From the NCBI GenBank assembly GCA_009599575.1, contig VWND01000007.1:620001-684000 (forward strand): 64,000 nucleotides of DNA, given 5' to 3'. The notes under the pieces were generated by a model. The model saw only the letters and a program-made list of their open reading frames with translations. It did no database searches and was not told where the DNA came from. Numbering within the stretch: position 1 is the first letter of the stretch; each line of letters opens with the position of its first letter. Of the stretch, positions 19,659 through 30,324 are shown piece after piece. The translations under genes and the position numbers were made by a program. Source of the stretch: Blumeriella jaapii. Lineage: Eukaryota > Ascomycota > Leotiomycetes > Helotiales > Drepanopezizaceae.

Positions 19659-22371
19659 CTTGCGATTGACGACGCTGCACACCAGCGAAGATCTGAGTTT
19701 TTAAACGAAGCGGAGACAAGCGACAGCCGTGGAATCGATGGTGTACGGTGAGAAATGGCCCGGGAGGAAGAGCTGAGAGAGTTCAGCCGGAGCCGCAGTC
19801 GACAGACACGAACGAGACTGAAAGGTTAGTGAAAAGATATGTGACAGTGGGATGCAAAAAGTGTCTGCACTTCCATACTCCCCTGGCTGCCAAGATGTGC
19901 TTACTCGATTTGCTCCACGACACGGCTATGCTTTTCTCAAGGCTGGGAAGGTTTCTATGGGATTCAAATGAGGAGAATGCGAAAGCTCTTCAATTATTCA
20001 AATGTGCATTTTTCGAATTATATCCTCAATGGTTGATTCTCGGTGCAAGCTTGCGCCGTTGTGCTTGAATTATCTTGTATCGATTACAACACGCGGAAGA
20101 AAAGTTTGATATAGGTCCCTTACCTATAGAAGAACCTACGGAGCAACTCTTCGTCGAACTGCCAAAGAATCTCTTGTCGAAAGACAAAAGACTTGCTTTT
20201 CGATTGTATTCAACATTGCCCAGGGCATTTATATATGTACATATATATATCTCTCTCTCTTCCCCCAACATCGGACAGATTGCACATTTTTCTTCTAATC
20301 CGATTTTTGAGTGATGATTCTACAAGAGACGCGTTCAAAAAGCAGCAAGGTAAACACGTCTCAATTCAGTAACACACCTTGGCAGCCACTGGGGTAAGGG
20401 GTGCAGACGCTTTTGGGACTCCCCTGTGCGATGTGAATGTTCGACTATTGGTGAAAACCCGGTTTTCTGCACCAAGCGTATAATGGTACTGCACAGTACT
20501 TTAAACAGTCTTAATTTGATCCATTCCCGCCAGGCCGGCCGCCGACTTGCGGTCGGCTTGTGATGTACAGACACTGTATGTACATACTGTAGGGGCGGAC
20601 GATGGTCAGCGCCTCGGTCGTCGGATGCCGGATGCTGGATGCTCTGACTGGATAGCGTACGAGGGGCGGCGCATTAGTCAGCCCGCCATTCACGGTCCTT
20701 GGTTGGGTGTGCCAACTAGCTGTCAGTAGACCCACTTCAACCCTTTTTGTAGGCTGACGATGCAAATGTGATGATGCGCAGGATCTGGCGTTGTTGCTGT
20801 AAGGACTTGGAAAGGCCGATGCATTTTTCGTTTCACGCAGCTGCCTATTTAAGACGTCGTCGTCGTTGTCGTGTGTTTACTTTCACCAACCCAGAACTCT
20901 TCAAGTGACCAGAACACTAGAGGTAACAGCTCTCTATACTCCGTCGATGAAGTTAAGCTCAGCTTGCTTAGTTAGGAGCAAGACTGCTTGTGGCGTTTAC
21001 GGCATTGCCACAGTGGGCTGTGGGCTGACGAGCAAGAACAACACACACAGAATCAAAAGATCCCGAAGCTGAAAGAAGCTCGGGAAGCTGACTCCGACTT
21101 CGAGGCGGAGTGTCTAAAGAGTAAGATCAAGCCCCGGGGGAAAGCCGGAACTTGATTCGGTATCTGTTCGTAAGGGAAAACACGTGAAATTGTGCCTTTT
21201 GTTGCCTCTTGATGCCATCGAAATAACCCGAACGAGACAATCAACGGGCTTCCCAGAATTACGCGAAAGAGGTAGATGGCCTGAGAACCGAAAAGGGAAC
21301 TAACTAGTATTACCCAATCATATCAGTTGCGTAGTGCTAAAGGGTGAATGTGATATATATTTGCGGGACGGAGAGCTTGATCGTACTTTGGATGATCTTG
21401 ATGACGATCGTGGGCTGGTCTATTCGATGAGATTTCTCTGTGCTAGCCAGTAACGACGAGAACGACTCCCAGCAGTATCGCAAGTGTCAGGTATTTGGAT
21501 TGAATCTGATACATGACCCCTGGCCAATGAAGTTGCGGCTGAAGAGAAAGACATGCTTTTGTAACCGATTTCATGGAGATCCAGGCGATCACTGGCTCGC
21601 AGTACTTCGCATTGTTACCTTTGCAAGCTATATCACATTCTGACATTCCTCAAGGTGCTACAATACAAATTCCGGTTATCGCGTCGTCACACCTATTACC
21701 TTCTGTGGGCGGATGGGCTGTAGATAATTCGAGATGATTGACAGTATTCTAGGTCATGTTCAACTCAACTGGGCCTCTTGCACGCCTGGACATGTCGCTG
21801 ATGACAGTGGTATCATCCTTTGCATTGGTCGTCAATAATACGCGTTCGCGTGATACAGTTGCTGAGTGGAGCGTTACTCAGAGAGGCTCCTCACGTGTGA
21901 GATCCGCGACGTCTAGAGCTCCACATGCCTAGGGCGGTCCAGGGTGATCGATTTTAAATTTCGGGAAACTGATGCTCTAACTGATCCATCCCAAGCTACA
22001 GTATCATTCCCCTAATGCTTCTCCAAGCACGCAGTTGAACTTGACAGCAAGGAGGTAAACTCGAGCTGTGTTTCAACAGAGAGCTACTGGTAGAAAAGCT
22101 GAAGCGAATTTAGATTTTCCTTCGATCTTTTCTACACCGCGCTTGCTTTCTGGGTTTGACTTTTTTTTACTGCCAATGTCAAACCTGATACAACATTTCT
22201 GACTTTTTAGAAGAGATGGGAGATTCAAAAAGAATATGGACCAGGATAGGGAAAAGCTGCAAGAACTTGAGATGTTGGTTAAGATGATCGACTACGTTAT
22301 AGTAGATTGTTTGAAATACATACTAGATACATTGGACGGGCAGCTCAGTGATCAGTCCCAGTCAAGGCCCT
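19659..22371. other. Intergenic region, 2.7 kb
   Basis: No intact gene. A short minus-strand frame at 21443-21646 has a Cys pattern recalling a WSC domain (see findings). Elsewhere only short, unconvincing frames; an ATATATGTACATATATATCTCTCTC stretch-like AT/CT microsatellite sits near 20231-20260. Confidence 0.5.
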
Positions 22372-24717
22372 TTAGGTGCTCGACTGTACCCTCGAAAACT
22401 CCGCGTACATTTCTTTTTCGTCCCTGTCGTCAGTCGCAAAATCCCCATACTCATCATAAATTTCCAAATTGCCGTTCCTATTCCCATTTCCAAGCACTTC
22501 GACTCCAATATTGCCATCTTTAATAGGAAAATGACCATTTGCCCCCGAGACCTCCCCTTGTCTTAGCGAGACTTCTCTCCGGGCCCCCAGATGGTTTGCC
22601 AATCCAAAAATCCCACCGATCCCTGATTCGACGCTCTGCGACCGTCTCACACCCCTCACGTGACTCTTTCTCGGGGAGGTACTACCTCCAAACCGCCGAA
22701 TGTCGTCCTTCGCCTCGTCAACCATTTCGTATAGCGGGTCACGCCGGTAGCCATAGTACATTGGTTCGCTGTCCACAGGAATGAGGTTGACCATCCACAC
22801 CCCGACACTATTGTCACTTCCGAACAAGGGCGTACAGCGAATAAAGCGTGGTTTCCCTTCAGGAGGGCCTCCGAGAGTGTTTTTGGGGAGCCAGAGAACC
22901 TTGGCCGTGACTGATGCGCCGTCACGGAATGCGCTCTCGAGAGCACTGATTGTTTGCGCGGACCCACCGATCTTGGTAAAGAGATGGGTGCGGAGAAGCC
23001 CGGGTATCCGAAGGGAGGGCGACACAAAGATGATCTGCAGACTGGGGTACGGTCGGACGAGGAGATACTGTTGACACCGTTAACAGGTTTCAGGGGCAAT
23101 GAGCGCGGATCTACTTACATGTCTGTAAACACCTGGCAGGATTGAATTGGATTTGCTGTTGTTCTGGTACGAGCAGCTAAGCATATGTGTGTCGAGATTG
23201 ATCTCATCATTGCCAATCACGCGTTTGGTCAGTCCTCTGTTTTTCACGCTTGTCGGCAAAGTAGACCGGATACTATCGGCCTCGGTGGAATCGTCCCAGC
23301 CCCGACTGTTCTTACAGGCGACTTCGGATTCATATTGGCTGAACATCGTGCTCAGTTCTTGGAGCTTTTTCAGCGATTCTTTAGTTTTGTGATCAGGGTG
23401 ATAGGAGGGAGATTTCAAATGAGGACTGCTATTTTGGCTTTCGTTGATAGCGTCCAGTTTCTTCAAATCGTCGTTCTGCAGGAGAGCACGGAATGATTCG
23501 ATCCCGAGACCATCTATGACTAGGCCAGTGACATCGATTTGTGCGCCGATGAAGTAGCGGATCACGCCTTTGTCATCGTAAAGCGGTGAGCACATGAGGA
23601 GATTGACAAAAGGAGTCCCGTCTCTACGACTGTTCTTCGTCAGTAGTGTTGGCAATCAAATATGGAAGTGAAGAAATTACTAGTTTAGAAGAACCTCGTT
23701 CGATTCCCGTCCAAGCGAAATGGCTTTGGCCAATCTCAACGTGGTCTCTTTATCCGTCCCTGGTCCTTGCAAGAATCTGCAATTTCTGTTGATTGCATAC
23801 GATGTGCCGTATTGCGTTGTTTTGTGGAATTCTGAGGACAAATCAGTTGCTGATCTCCAGTAGGTAGCTAGGGAAGTTTACCTTCACTTGCAAATATGAT
23901 AGGGTTGTCGGGAGTCGATGGGTCCGTAAGGCAGTACACTTCTGCCAAATTTCCAAGGCGATCTCGAACAATAGGGATTGTCTGCCCCATTATATCTGCT
24001 GAAACACAATCCGCGGCCACCTTAATCAACGTGTGGGCGACGAAAGCCGGCAGTGCCTCGGAACGTAGAAGCAGCAGCTCCCTTGCTGCACAATCTTTGA
24101 ACCTGGTCTCCATCGACGCAGCTTGGATGCGAGAGAACTTGTAGAAGTCCGTGTGAGAAGGCCATTGGATAGACTTCGCTATGGCATTAGCGTATTCTAT
24201 TGCCTTCGTAGCTTTCCGCATCTCTAGATATCGAACCAAAGCCGGTACCAGATTTGGCCTATATTGATTCAAGAAAGAGCTGAACTTAAGGAACAAGCTG
24301 TGGTCTGTCAGAATGAAATGTAGATGTTCCGTCGAGAATAGTTTCTTCATAACGTCTTCGACCTCAACATCGACAGCTGCTGACATGGGCGGCCGGAGAT
24401 CAAAAAAATTCACCGTCTCCAGAATCTCGGTCCCCCAACACGTGCGCACTTGGTGAAATACCTGCATGTTCGCCTGCCATATGAAGATCGCCGATTTGGA
24501 TATCGATGGGCGAGATTCTGAGGGGATGCAGCCGAAGAAGAGTCGGTCTAGGACTTGATATAGTCGGACGACTCGTTTCCAGATGAGCTTGGTCCGTTGG
24601 TGTAGAAACAGGCATGGAGGCAGAGTTGTATCGTGTCAAGGAGAGAGGTACAAAAGTACAAGGGAAATGACGTGTGTTACGGGAGGTCTGGTCGGGGGAT
24701 TTTGTACTACAGGCCAT
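22372..24717 (-). CDS. RGS-LOV blue-light photoreceptor (BcLOV4-like)
   Basis: Five exons: 24717-24462, 24379-23882, 23831-23681, 23629-23119 and 23067-22372; 703 residues, frame kept. N-terminal Pro/Thr/Ser-rich region, then an RGS-like helical domain (about 86-165: EDVMKKLFSTEHLHFILTD, FLNQYRPNLVPALVRYLE). A LOV domain follows (about 225-335) with photoactive Cys269 in NRNCRFLQGPGT, RRDGTPFVNLLMCSPL and the flavin-contacting Gln in YFIGAQIDVTGL. The C-terminal part (YLLVRPYPSLQIIFVSPSLR, TPLFGSDNSVGVWMVNLIPV) looks like a second PAS fold. In Botrytis, RGS-LOV proteins are known to bind the plasma membrane in blue light, with the RGS domain expected to act on G-alpha. Odd: the usual GxNCRFLQ has Asn in place of Gly. 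The first exon is inferred from an exact G|CA join (CAG|GTATTT to GTCAG); the alternative is a start at 24467 without that intron. Confidence 0.9.
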
Positions 24718-27700
24718 GAAGGTTGAGGTATAATAAATTTGGCTTTGGCAAAAAATATGCTATTGTGCTACAACGAATGATACATCCCTGCTCTTGCTAG
24801 TTGACTTTGCTTATTTGCAATCGATACTTATCCGTTCGGCTGCTTCGTTCACAAGTCCCTTTCTGACACGCCAACGTCTCCTCTCGCAGTCAGTGGAAAC
24901 TGCCTCCAACGACTAGAAGTCGGGTCTCCCGGCATGGCCTCTATGACTATTAGATATACGTACAAAGGGACCTTGGGAGGGTAAAAAAATAGCTCGGGTA
25001 TAGCTGAAATACGCATACGCACCGCGAACTGCACCCTTGAAGTTGCGTTGCTTACAAGCCCTTGCCATTTCTTCGCGTAGGACCCACCAGGATTCTTAAA
25101 CACGCATTCCGGAATACTCTGAACTTTGTACAGTACGCAAGTAAGTAGTACTGTCCATCATCAGAATAAACCCGAAACTCAAAGGTGCCCCGCAGCTCAT
25201 GGTCTTTTACTTTGAAGAGAAAGTCAGCTTTGGAAGGAAGTACAGTGGTTATCTCCCCCCCTGCTGATAAGGGCTACCCGGGACATTCTGATTCGGTCCT
25301 TCAAGGGTCTTCTGGTTCTAAGGCTAGATCAGTTACAAAGAGTCGAGAATACTCTATTCTTTGTTCCTAAGACAAATGGTTATGAGAAGGGAAGATTCTA
25401 GTGACTTTATCCTATAGAGCATTGCGGAAACCCCGTCTTGTTGTGTGGTTGTTTCCGGGGAAAGAAAGTTTTGGCGCTAAAATAACAGAGACCCAAAGAT
25501 CGCCGCTGTGCTTCCGTGAAGTGGATAGGTACACGAGGTCCCTTTGCTAATATGTGCAAGCGTGAATCTACTAGAAACGACCTATCTTATTATATTCCGA
25601 ACAGTGATGCAAAATCGTGTGAAGAAGGGCTACGTAAAGCCAGATTTGATAGAAAGCGCGCTTTGTCAAAAGGAGCGAGGACAACCAAAAAGGTTGTAAA
25701 GACTGGCTTGCCAAGTAGACGTGCTTACGGTGTAGAAGCCATCCGTCCGGGCCGAGGCAACTTACTTTAACTCTACTGTACTGTAAGTAACTCACGGACA
25801 TTGATAGCCACCTGGGCACCCAGCCGAGCTGGTACTTCTTGTAGTTTGCACTAAGAAGTTTCACTCCACGTGAGCGAAAGGATCAACTTAGCGATGTTAT
25901 TTGAAATCTTGTACGCCTGATTTTGTAGGAAAATAGCTGTACTTTTGAGATGTGATCAATGATTGGGAATGGTGGCACATGTATTGGTGTCACCGCCTCA
26001 ATCATTGAACTGTCACGTGGGTATTCATCACCTGACATTCGTGATGGGTGCATTTCGTGTGCTGCCGTCATTTGGCACGTACTGTACAACGCTTGATCTG
26101 AGACATCACCCCATACAATACTAGAACCCCATCACCTAGGTAGGTAAGTAGACAGTAGAACATGACAAGAAGAATGAATCGAGCAACCTCAACTAACCCT
26201 ACTGCAGTTCACAACGTGCCCTCAATTTGGCTGTGTCCCGCTCACATGTAGAAAAGGGCCGCCCCTCGGGTGCGAGGTCGTCGACGACGACGATTTCGCG
26301 GGTTCAGCACCTGCACGTGGTGTCTGATACGAACCATTAGCTCCTTCGATTGCATGTTACGTGGGAAAAGTCAAAATGAATACAAAGCGGCCTCGGGGAA
26401 TACAAATACCTCGGCGATTCCGAGCCTTTTTATGCGTACGATAATATACACATGATTGCGATTTGCTTAAAAGGCGGAAAAATTAAAAATTTCAGAAAGA
26501 ATTGCGATAAAATGGAAAAAGGGGAAAAGGGGAAACCCGTAAAGAATACGATGGTTCGACGAATCGAAAACAGCCTTGCAGCATCTACGAAGAAACACCA
26601 CGCAGCTATCGCCAATCAAACGATTCGCTTATTTTGATAGCCATTGACTGACGATGCAGGCTGGGTGCGCACCCTTCTACAACTTGTGGTTTGGCTCAAT
26701 TTTGTGTCTCTCAAAATGATTACAATAAAGCTGCGATGTCCCGGGACCAAAAGCACGACACATACATTTTAACAAGCTATCGCAAAATCAAGGTTTAAAT
26801 ACGTGTGAACTTCGTATATAAGTCTTTGGTTTGGCACGTTTTCGTACATCCTGAAAAGTCTTGGAACTGCAGAATTACAAGCTCGCTATTGGCTAATCGG
26901 TAATCAACCATGTTATCAACAAATTTATTCTTATTATCGTATTATCGTTTTTCTACAATGTTTTTCACCTCACCTAGATTCAATCGATTTGAAATAGAAA
27001 AGAAAAAAAATTAAGGAAATGTTGGCATGTAGAATTTAGATGCAGTATTTCGATATCTTGAGCCTGTATGAATGAATCCCCGTTCAATCAAATATGGGAT
27101 TGTGAATTTTTTGAAGTACATCAAATTAAATCGAGCTAGGTTACTAGCGTGTTCAAGATACCGCGCCGGATCGCTACGGCAACCGCGACGCGCCGATAGC
27201 GAATTTTGAAAGCCTCAACTTCGAACTCCTTCTTTCCCCGTTCGAAACCACCACCACGAGCACCCTTCGACTTTGCAACGCTGCAGCAAGCCCCAAAATC
27301 GGCGTCAGATTTGATCCCGAGTTTGTGCATCGAAATACAGGCGCATCGACGTTGTGCAGCTCGTGACGCGCCGGTGCAAAGCTGCCTTATTGACATCGGT
27401 GTTAAATCGTAAGTCTTATTTTACGTGGCCTGGCCAAGCAGCACATGCTTTTACTACGCTTTCCCATGCTCCCTCAAGGACAGTTTACCGATTTATTCTG
27501 CAAACTCGCACCTGTTCGAATGCAGATGTAAGATTGGCGTTCGGCGGTTTGTTGAGCTTTCATCTCTGTGGATGTGGCGGTTTTTGGGGGTTTTACTAAT
27601 GCAATCTATCAAAAACGATAGGAAAACATATCACGTGATCGACGACTTGCATTCAAGACACAGCAAACTAAGCACTTAGTCAGAAGAAAGCGCCTACTGG

Positions 27701-27798
27701 GGCTATAAAATCGGACCAAAGACCTTTGACGACGATTTCGATTTGAATACGTTGTTGGGGGATCTCCTCATTCCCCCGGTGCTGGCAGACCAGCCAAG
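24718..27798. other. Intergenic region, 3.1 kb, with an AT-rich core
   Basis: No gene supported. 26430-27130 is visibly AT-richer than its surroundings. A minus-strand frame 24849-25103 encodes an unrecognised 84-residue peptide. GTACAGTACGCAAG (25129) and ACTGTACTGTAAG (25775) are members of the scattered GTAC motif. The right end holds the promoter of the C2H2 gene at 27799. Confidence 0.5.
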
Positions 27799-29655
27799 AT
27801 GCCACCTCCAGTGGATCTGCACCAACAGGATGCTGCCCAGCGATATCGATCACCGTATGCTCCTGAGTCTGGGAGTTCGGCAACTAGTGCATTTGGATCG
27901 GAAAGTAGTGGACAATCTTCTAGACAATCCTCCTTGCCGGCTCAAATAGGGTCGACCTTCACAGGTTACGGTAATTCTAGCAACTTTCATGCTCATCCTG
28001 ATGCTTCGTTGAACGGTGGCAGCTCCTCATCACACACTCCATTGCATCGAAACGCGCCAGCACCAGCATCTCTAAGCCAGAGCACTCTTTCGAATTTTGG
28101 CTATGGGTATCAAGCTCAGAGGCCTGGCAAAACGGCCATTCAAAACCCAAGCTCTGCAAGCAAATTCGACTACAGATCAAACGCTTCTGCGTCTCATAGC
28201 CACGGTAGCTCATTGAGCAATAATGGCACACCGAGAGTTAAGAGTCAAAAACCGAGTGCGCAGAGTAGATTCGACTACCCAGACAGAAAGAAACAAGAAA
28301 CATCTTATCATCAATTGACAGTCTCATCCAACGGGCACGGAAACGCACGCAAAGACATCCCCACAGCATTCAAAGCTCCGTTCAGAGGATCTGCAAACAA
28401 AGCCTACCAGTCTCAATACCAGCAAAGTCCGCTTCAGTACTCTGTTACTCCGGATCGACTATTGCAGGCTTCACCCCAATCGCAATTGCAAATAGTGATT
28501 AGTACGAGAAGCCCAATTGAAGAGAGCTCGCTGCCGCCTCTTTCAGGCCTTGAAAGACACCTTAAGTCACCCCACATCTCCTGTGGCTCGAACGAGACGC
28601 CGAAGATACGCAGCCGACATGTTGTTGCTGACTATAACGTCAAAAAGATCGCGAAGAGACGAGGTCGGCCGCCCTTATCTGCTGAAGCTATCAAGATGAA
28701 AGCTGGGAAAGCTGCTATCGAATTAGCGATGAAGAAAGCCGAGAAGGCCGCAAGGAAAGCCCAACGGGAGGCGATAAAGGCTAAGGCGAAAAAGAATGGC
28801 CTGCCCCAGCCTTATGTCGCGCAGCCTGAACCTATTTTCCACCCCTTCATTTGTGAATGGGACGGCTGCGGCAGGGAGCTACAAAATCTAGAGACACTGA
28901 GGCGCCATGTATATTTAATGCACAAGAAAAGATCGAATGAAAAGATAATGTGTCTTTGGGGGAAATGTGGAAAGGAGATGAGCCTGCGGACCGTCCTGGA
29001 GAAACCAGTAGATAAGGAGATCGGCGCGATGGACATTGACGGAACAGAAAATGTAGCAGAGGCCGAGCTTGCTGACAAGCCCAAGACGACTTGTCCAGCA
29101 TTCGGTCTTAAACAGGATTGGCTTGAACATCTGGAGGAGAAGCACTTCATCCCTTTTGCATGGCATATGGGCGAAGGCCCAAAGGCCACAGACTTATGTA
29201 AGCCTTCCCCCCTTGAACTTCGAATGAAAAAGACCCTAATAAAAATCAAACAAGCTGGTCAAGCCAAAGGTGAGATCAACCCTCTGTGGTTAAACGACTC
29301 GAGCGGCGTCCAAGTCACCCCATCTGTCGTCGGCCAACCCATCGAAGCCGGCCGCGTGAGCGATAACAACGCCAAGCGATTCCGCAAGATGGAAGATGCA
29401 GAGAAGTACAAGATCAAGCAGCCGAAGGAACTACAAGGCATGGCGATGGCGCCGCCGATCATTGCGTCGAGTGAGGATGACGATACTGGAGTAGACGGAG
29501 AAGCCGAGGACACGGGAATGGAAGACGTCGCAACCTCAGATATATCAGACTCGGATGATATTCGCGAGGCTCTTCTGGGCAGTGAGTTTGCGCACGACGA
29601 ACGAGATGACAAACAGACGGGGATAGGAATGGGATTGCGGTTGGTGTCACCGTGA
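27799..29655 (+). CDS. C2H2 zinc-finger protein with AT-hook-like motif
   Basis: Intronless 618-residue frame from ATG 27799. The N-terminal 270 residues are Ser/Gln/Asn/Tyr-rich with repeated FDYR/FDYP-type segments. An AT-hook-like KRRGRPPLS lies at about 286-294, followed by a Lys/Ala/Glu helix (about 300-333). A C2H2 finger (FICEWDGCG...LRRHVYLMH, Cys-x4-Cys-x12-His-x4-His) is at about 350-375. A second, divergent Cys/His cluster follows (MCLWGKCGKE ... CPAFGLKQDWLEHLEEKHF). The C-terminus is acidic (SSEDDDTGVDGEAEDTG). This suggests a nuclear DNA- or chromatin-binding protein; no specific family or target can be named. Absence of introns in such a long gene contrasts with its neighbours. 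Confidence 0.88.
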   Translation: MPPPVDLHQQDAAQRYRSPYAPESGSSATSAFGSESSGQSSRQSSLPAQIGSTFTGYGNSSNFHAHPDASLNGGSSSSHTPLHRNAPAPASLSQSTLSNFGYGYQAQRPGKTAIQNPSSASKFDYRSNASASHSHGSSLSNNGTPRVKSQKPSAQSRFDYPDRKKQETSYHQLTVSSNGHGNARKDIPTAFKAPFRGSANKAYQSQYQQSPLQYSVTPDRLLQASPQSQLQIVISTRSPIEESSLPPLSGLERHLKSPHISCGSNETPKIRSRHVVADYNVKKIAKRRGRPPLSAEAIKMKAGKAAIELAMKKAEKAARKAQREAIKAKAKKNGLPQPYVAQPEPIFHPFICEWDGCGRELQNLETLRRHVYLMHKKRSNEKIMCLWGKCGKEMSLRTVLEKPVDKEIGAMDIDGTENVAEAELADKPKTTCPAFGLKQDWLEHLEEKHFIPFAWHMGEGPKATDLCKPSPLELRMKKTLIKIKQAGQAKGEINPLWLNDSSGVQVTPSVVGQPIEAGRVSDNNAKRFRKMEDAEKYKIKQPKELQGMAMAPPIIASSEDDDTGVDGEAEDTGMEDVATSDISDSDDIREALLGSEFAHDERDDKQTGIGMGLRLVSP

Positions 29656-30324
29656 CCACGCGAAATCTTGTGCGCGCCTAGATGCGGACGCGTGACTTGG
29701 ATTTGCTATAGCCTCTGCAGCGGATAATTGGCTGTTTTGGACAGGAGCATAGATTCATGCAAGAAGTCCTTAATATTGGCATTTCATCAATCACGAGGCA
29801 CGCTAGCTCATGCTAGAGCCACACATGAGCAAGTCCATAAGACTTCAGAGCCTAAGAGGTTCGAAGGAAAACGCTTTTCGACACGGTTCACGGTTGTACA
29901 TAAGGCAACAAAGGAGTGCAAACGAGCATGTGTGGGCGGGATGGTGGGATTTCACCCGAGTTGAGAAGCGAAAATGGCGCGTTAAGATGTACATATACCC
30001 AGAATCGCAAACCGCAGAGATTCTGAATCAAGTTTTCAAATTTGCGTAACCTGTAGAATACGTGTATTGTAATCGATTTTCAAAGATTCAAAGCGTTTTT
30101 ACAAGCTTGGCAGAGGGTAGGTGAGATCTCAATACTTCAAGATGACTTCAATAGAATAAACTTGATAAGAACGCCACGAGGAGGGTAAACGATCAGATCG
30201 TTACGTGGATTACGATTCGGTGATATTCTTTCTCTGCAAAAAGAACGTATGAAGCTAGCTAATCGCCTGGTTGTGTACTTTCATTCCCAAGCGAAGCCCC
30301 CTTCGACGGTATCATTCTCGTAAT
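29656..30324. other. Intergenic region between convergent genes
   Basis: No gene seen; terminators of the C2H2 gene (+) and the siderophore transporter (-) are expected here. Confidence 0.5.

Noticed and set aside
24400..24467. Start of the RGS-LOV protein at ATG 24467
   Set aside because: Possible, but the upstream exon from 24717 joins exactly in phase through a good donor and acceptor and adds protein-like sequence; kept only as the alternative.
24849..25103. 84-codon minus frame
   Set aside because: No recognisable family or splice partners; left as intergenic.
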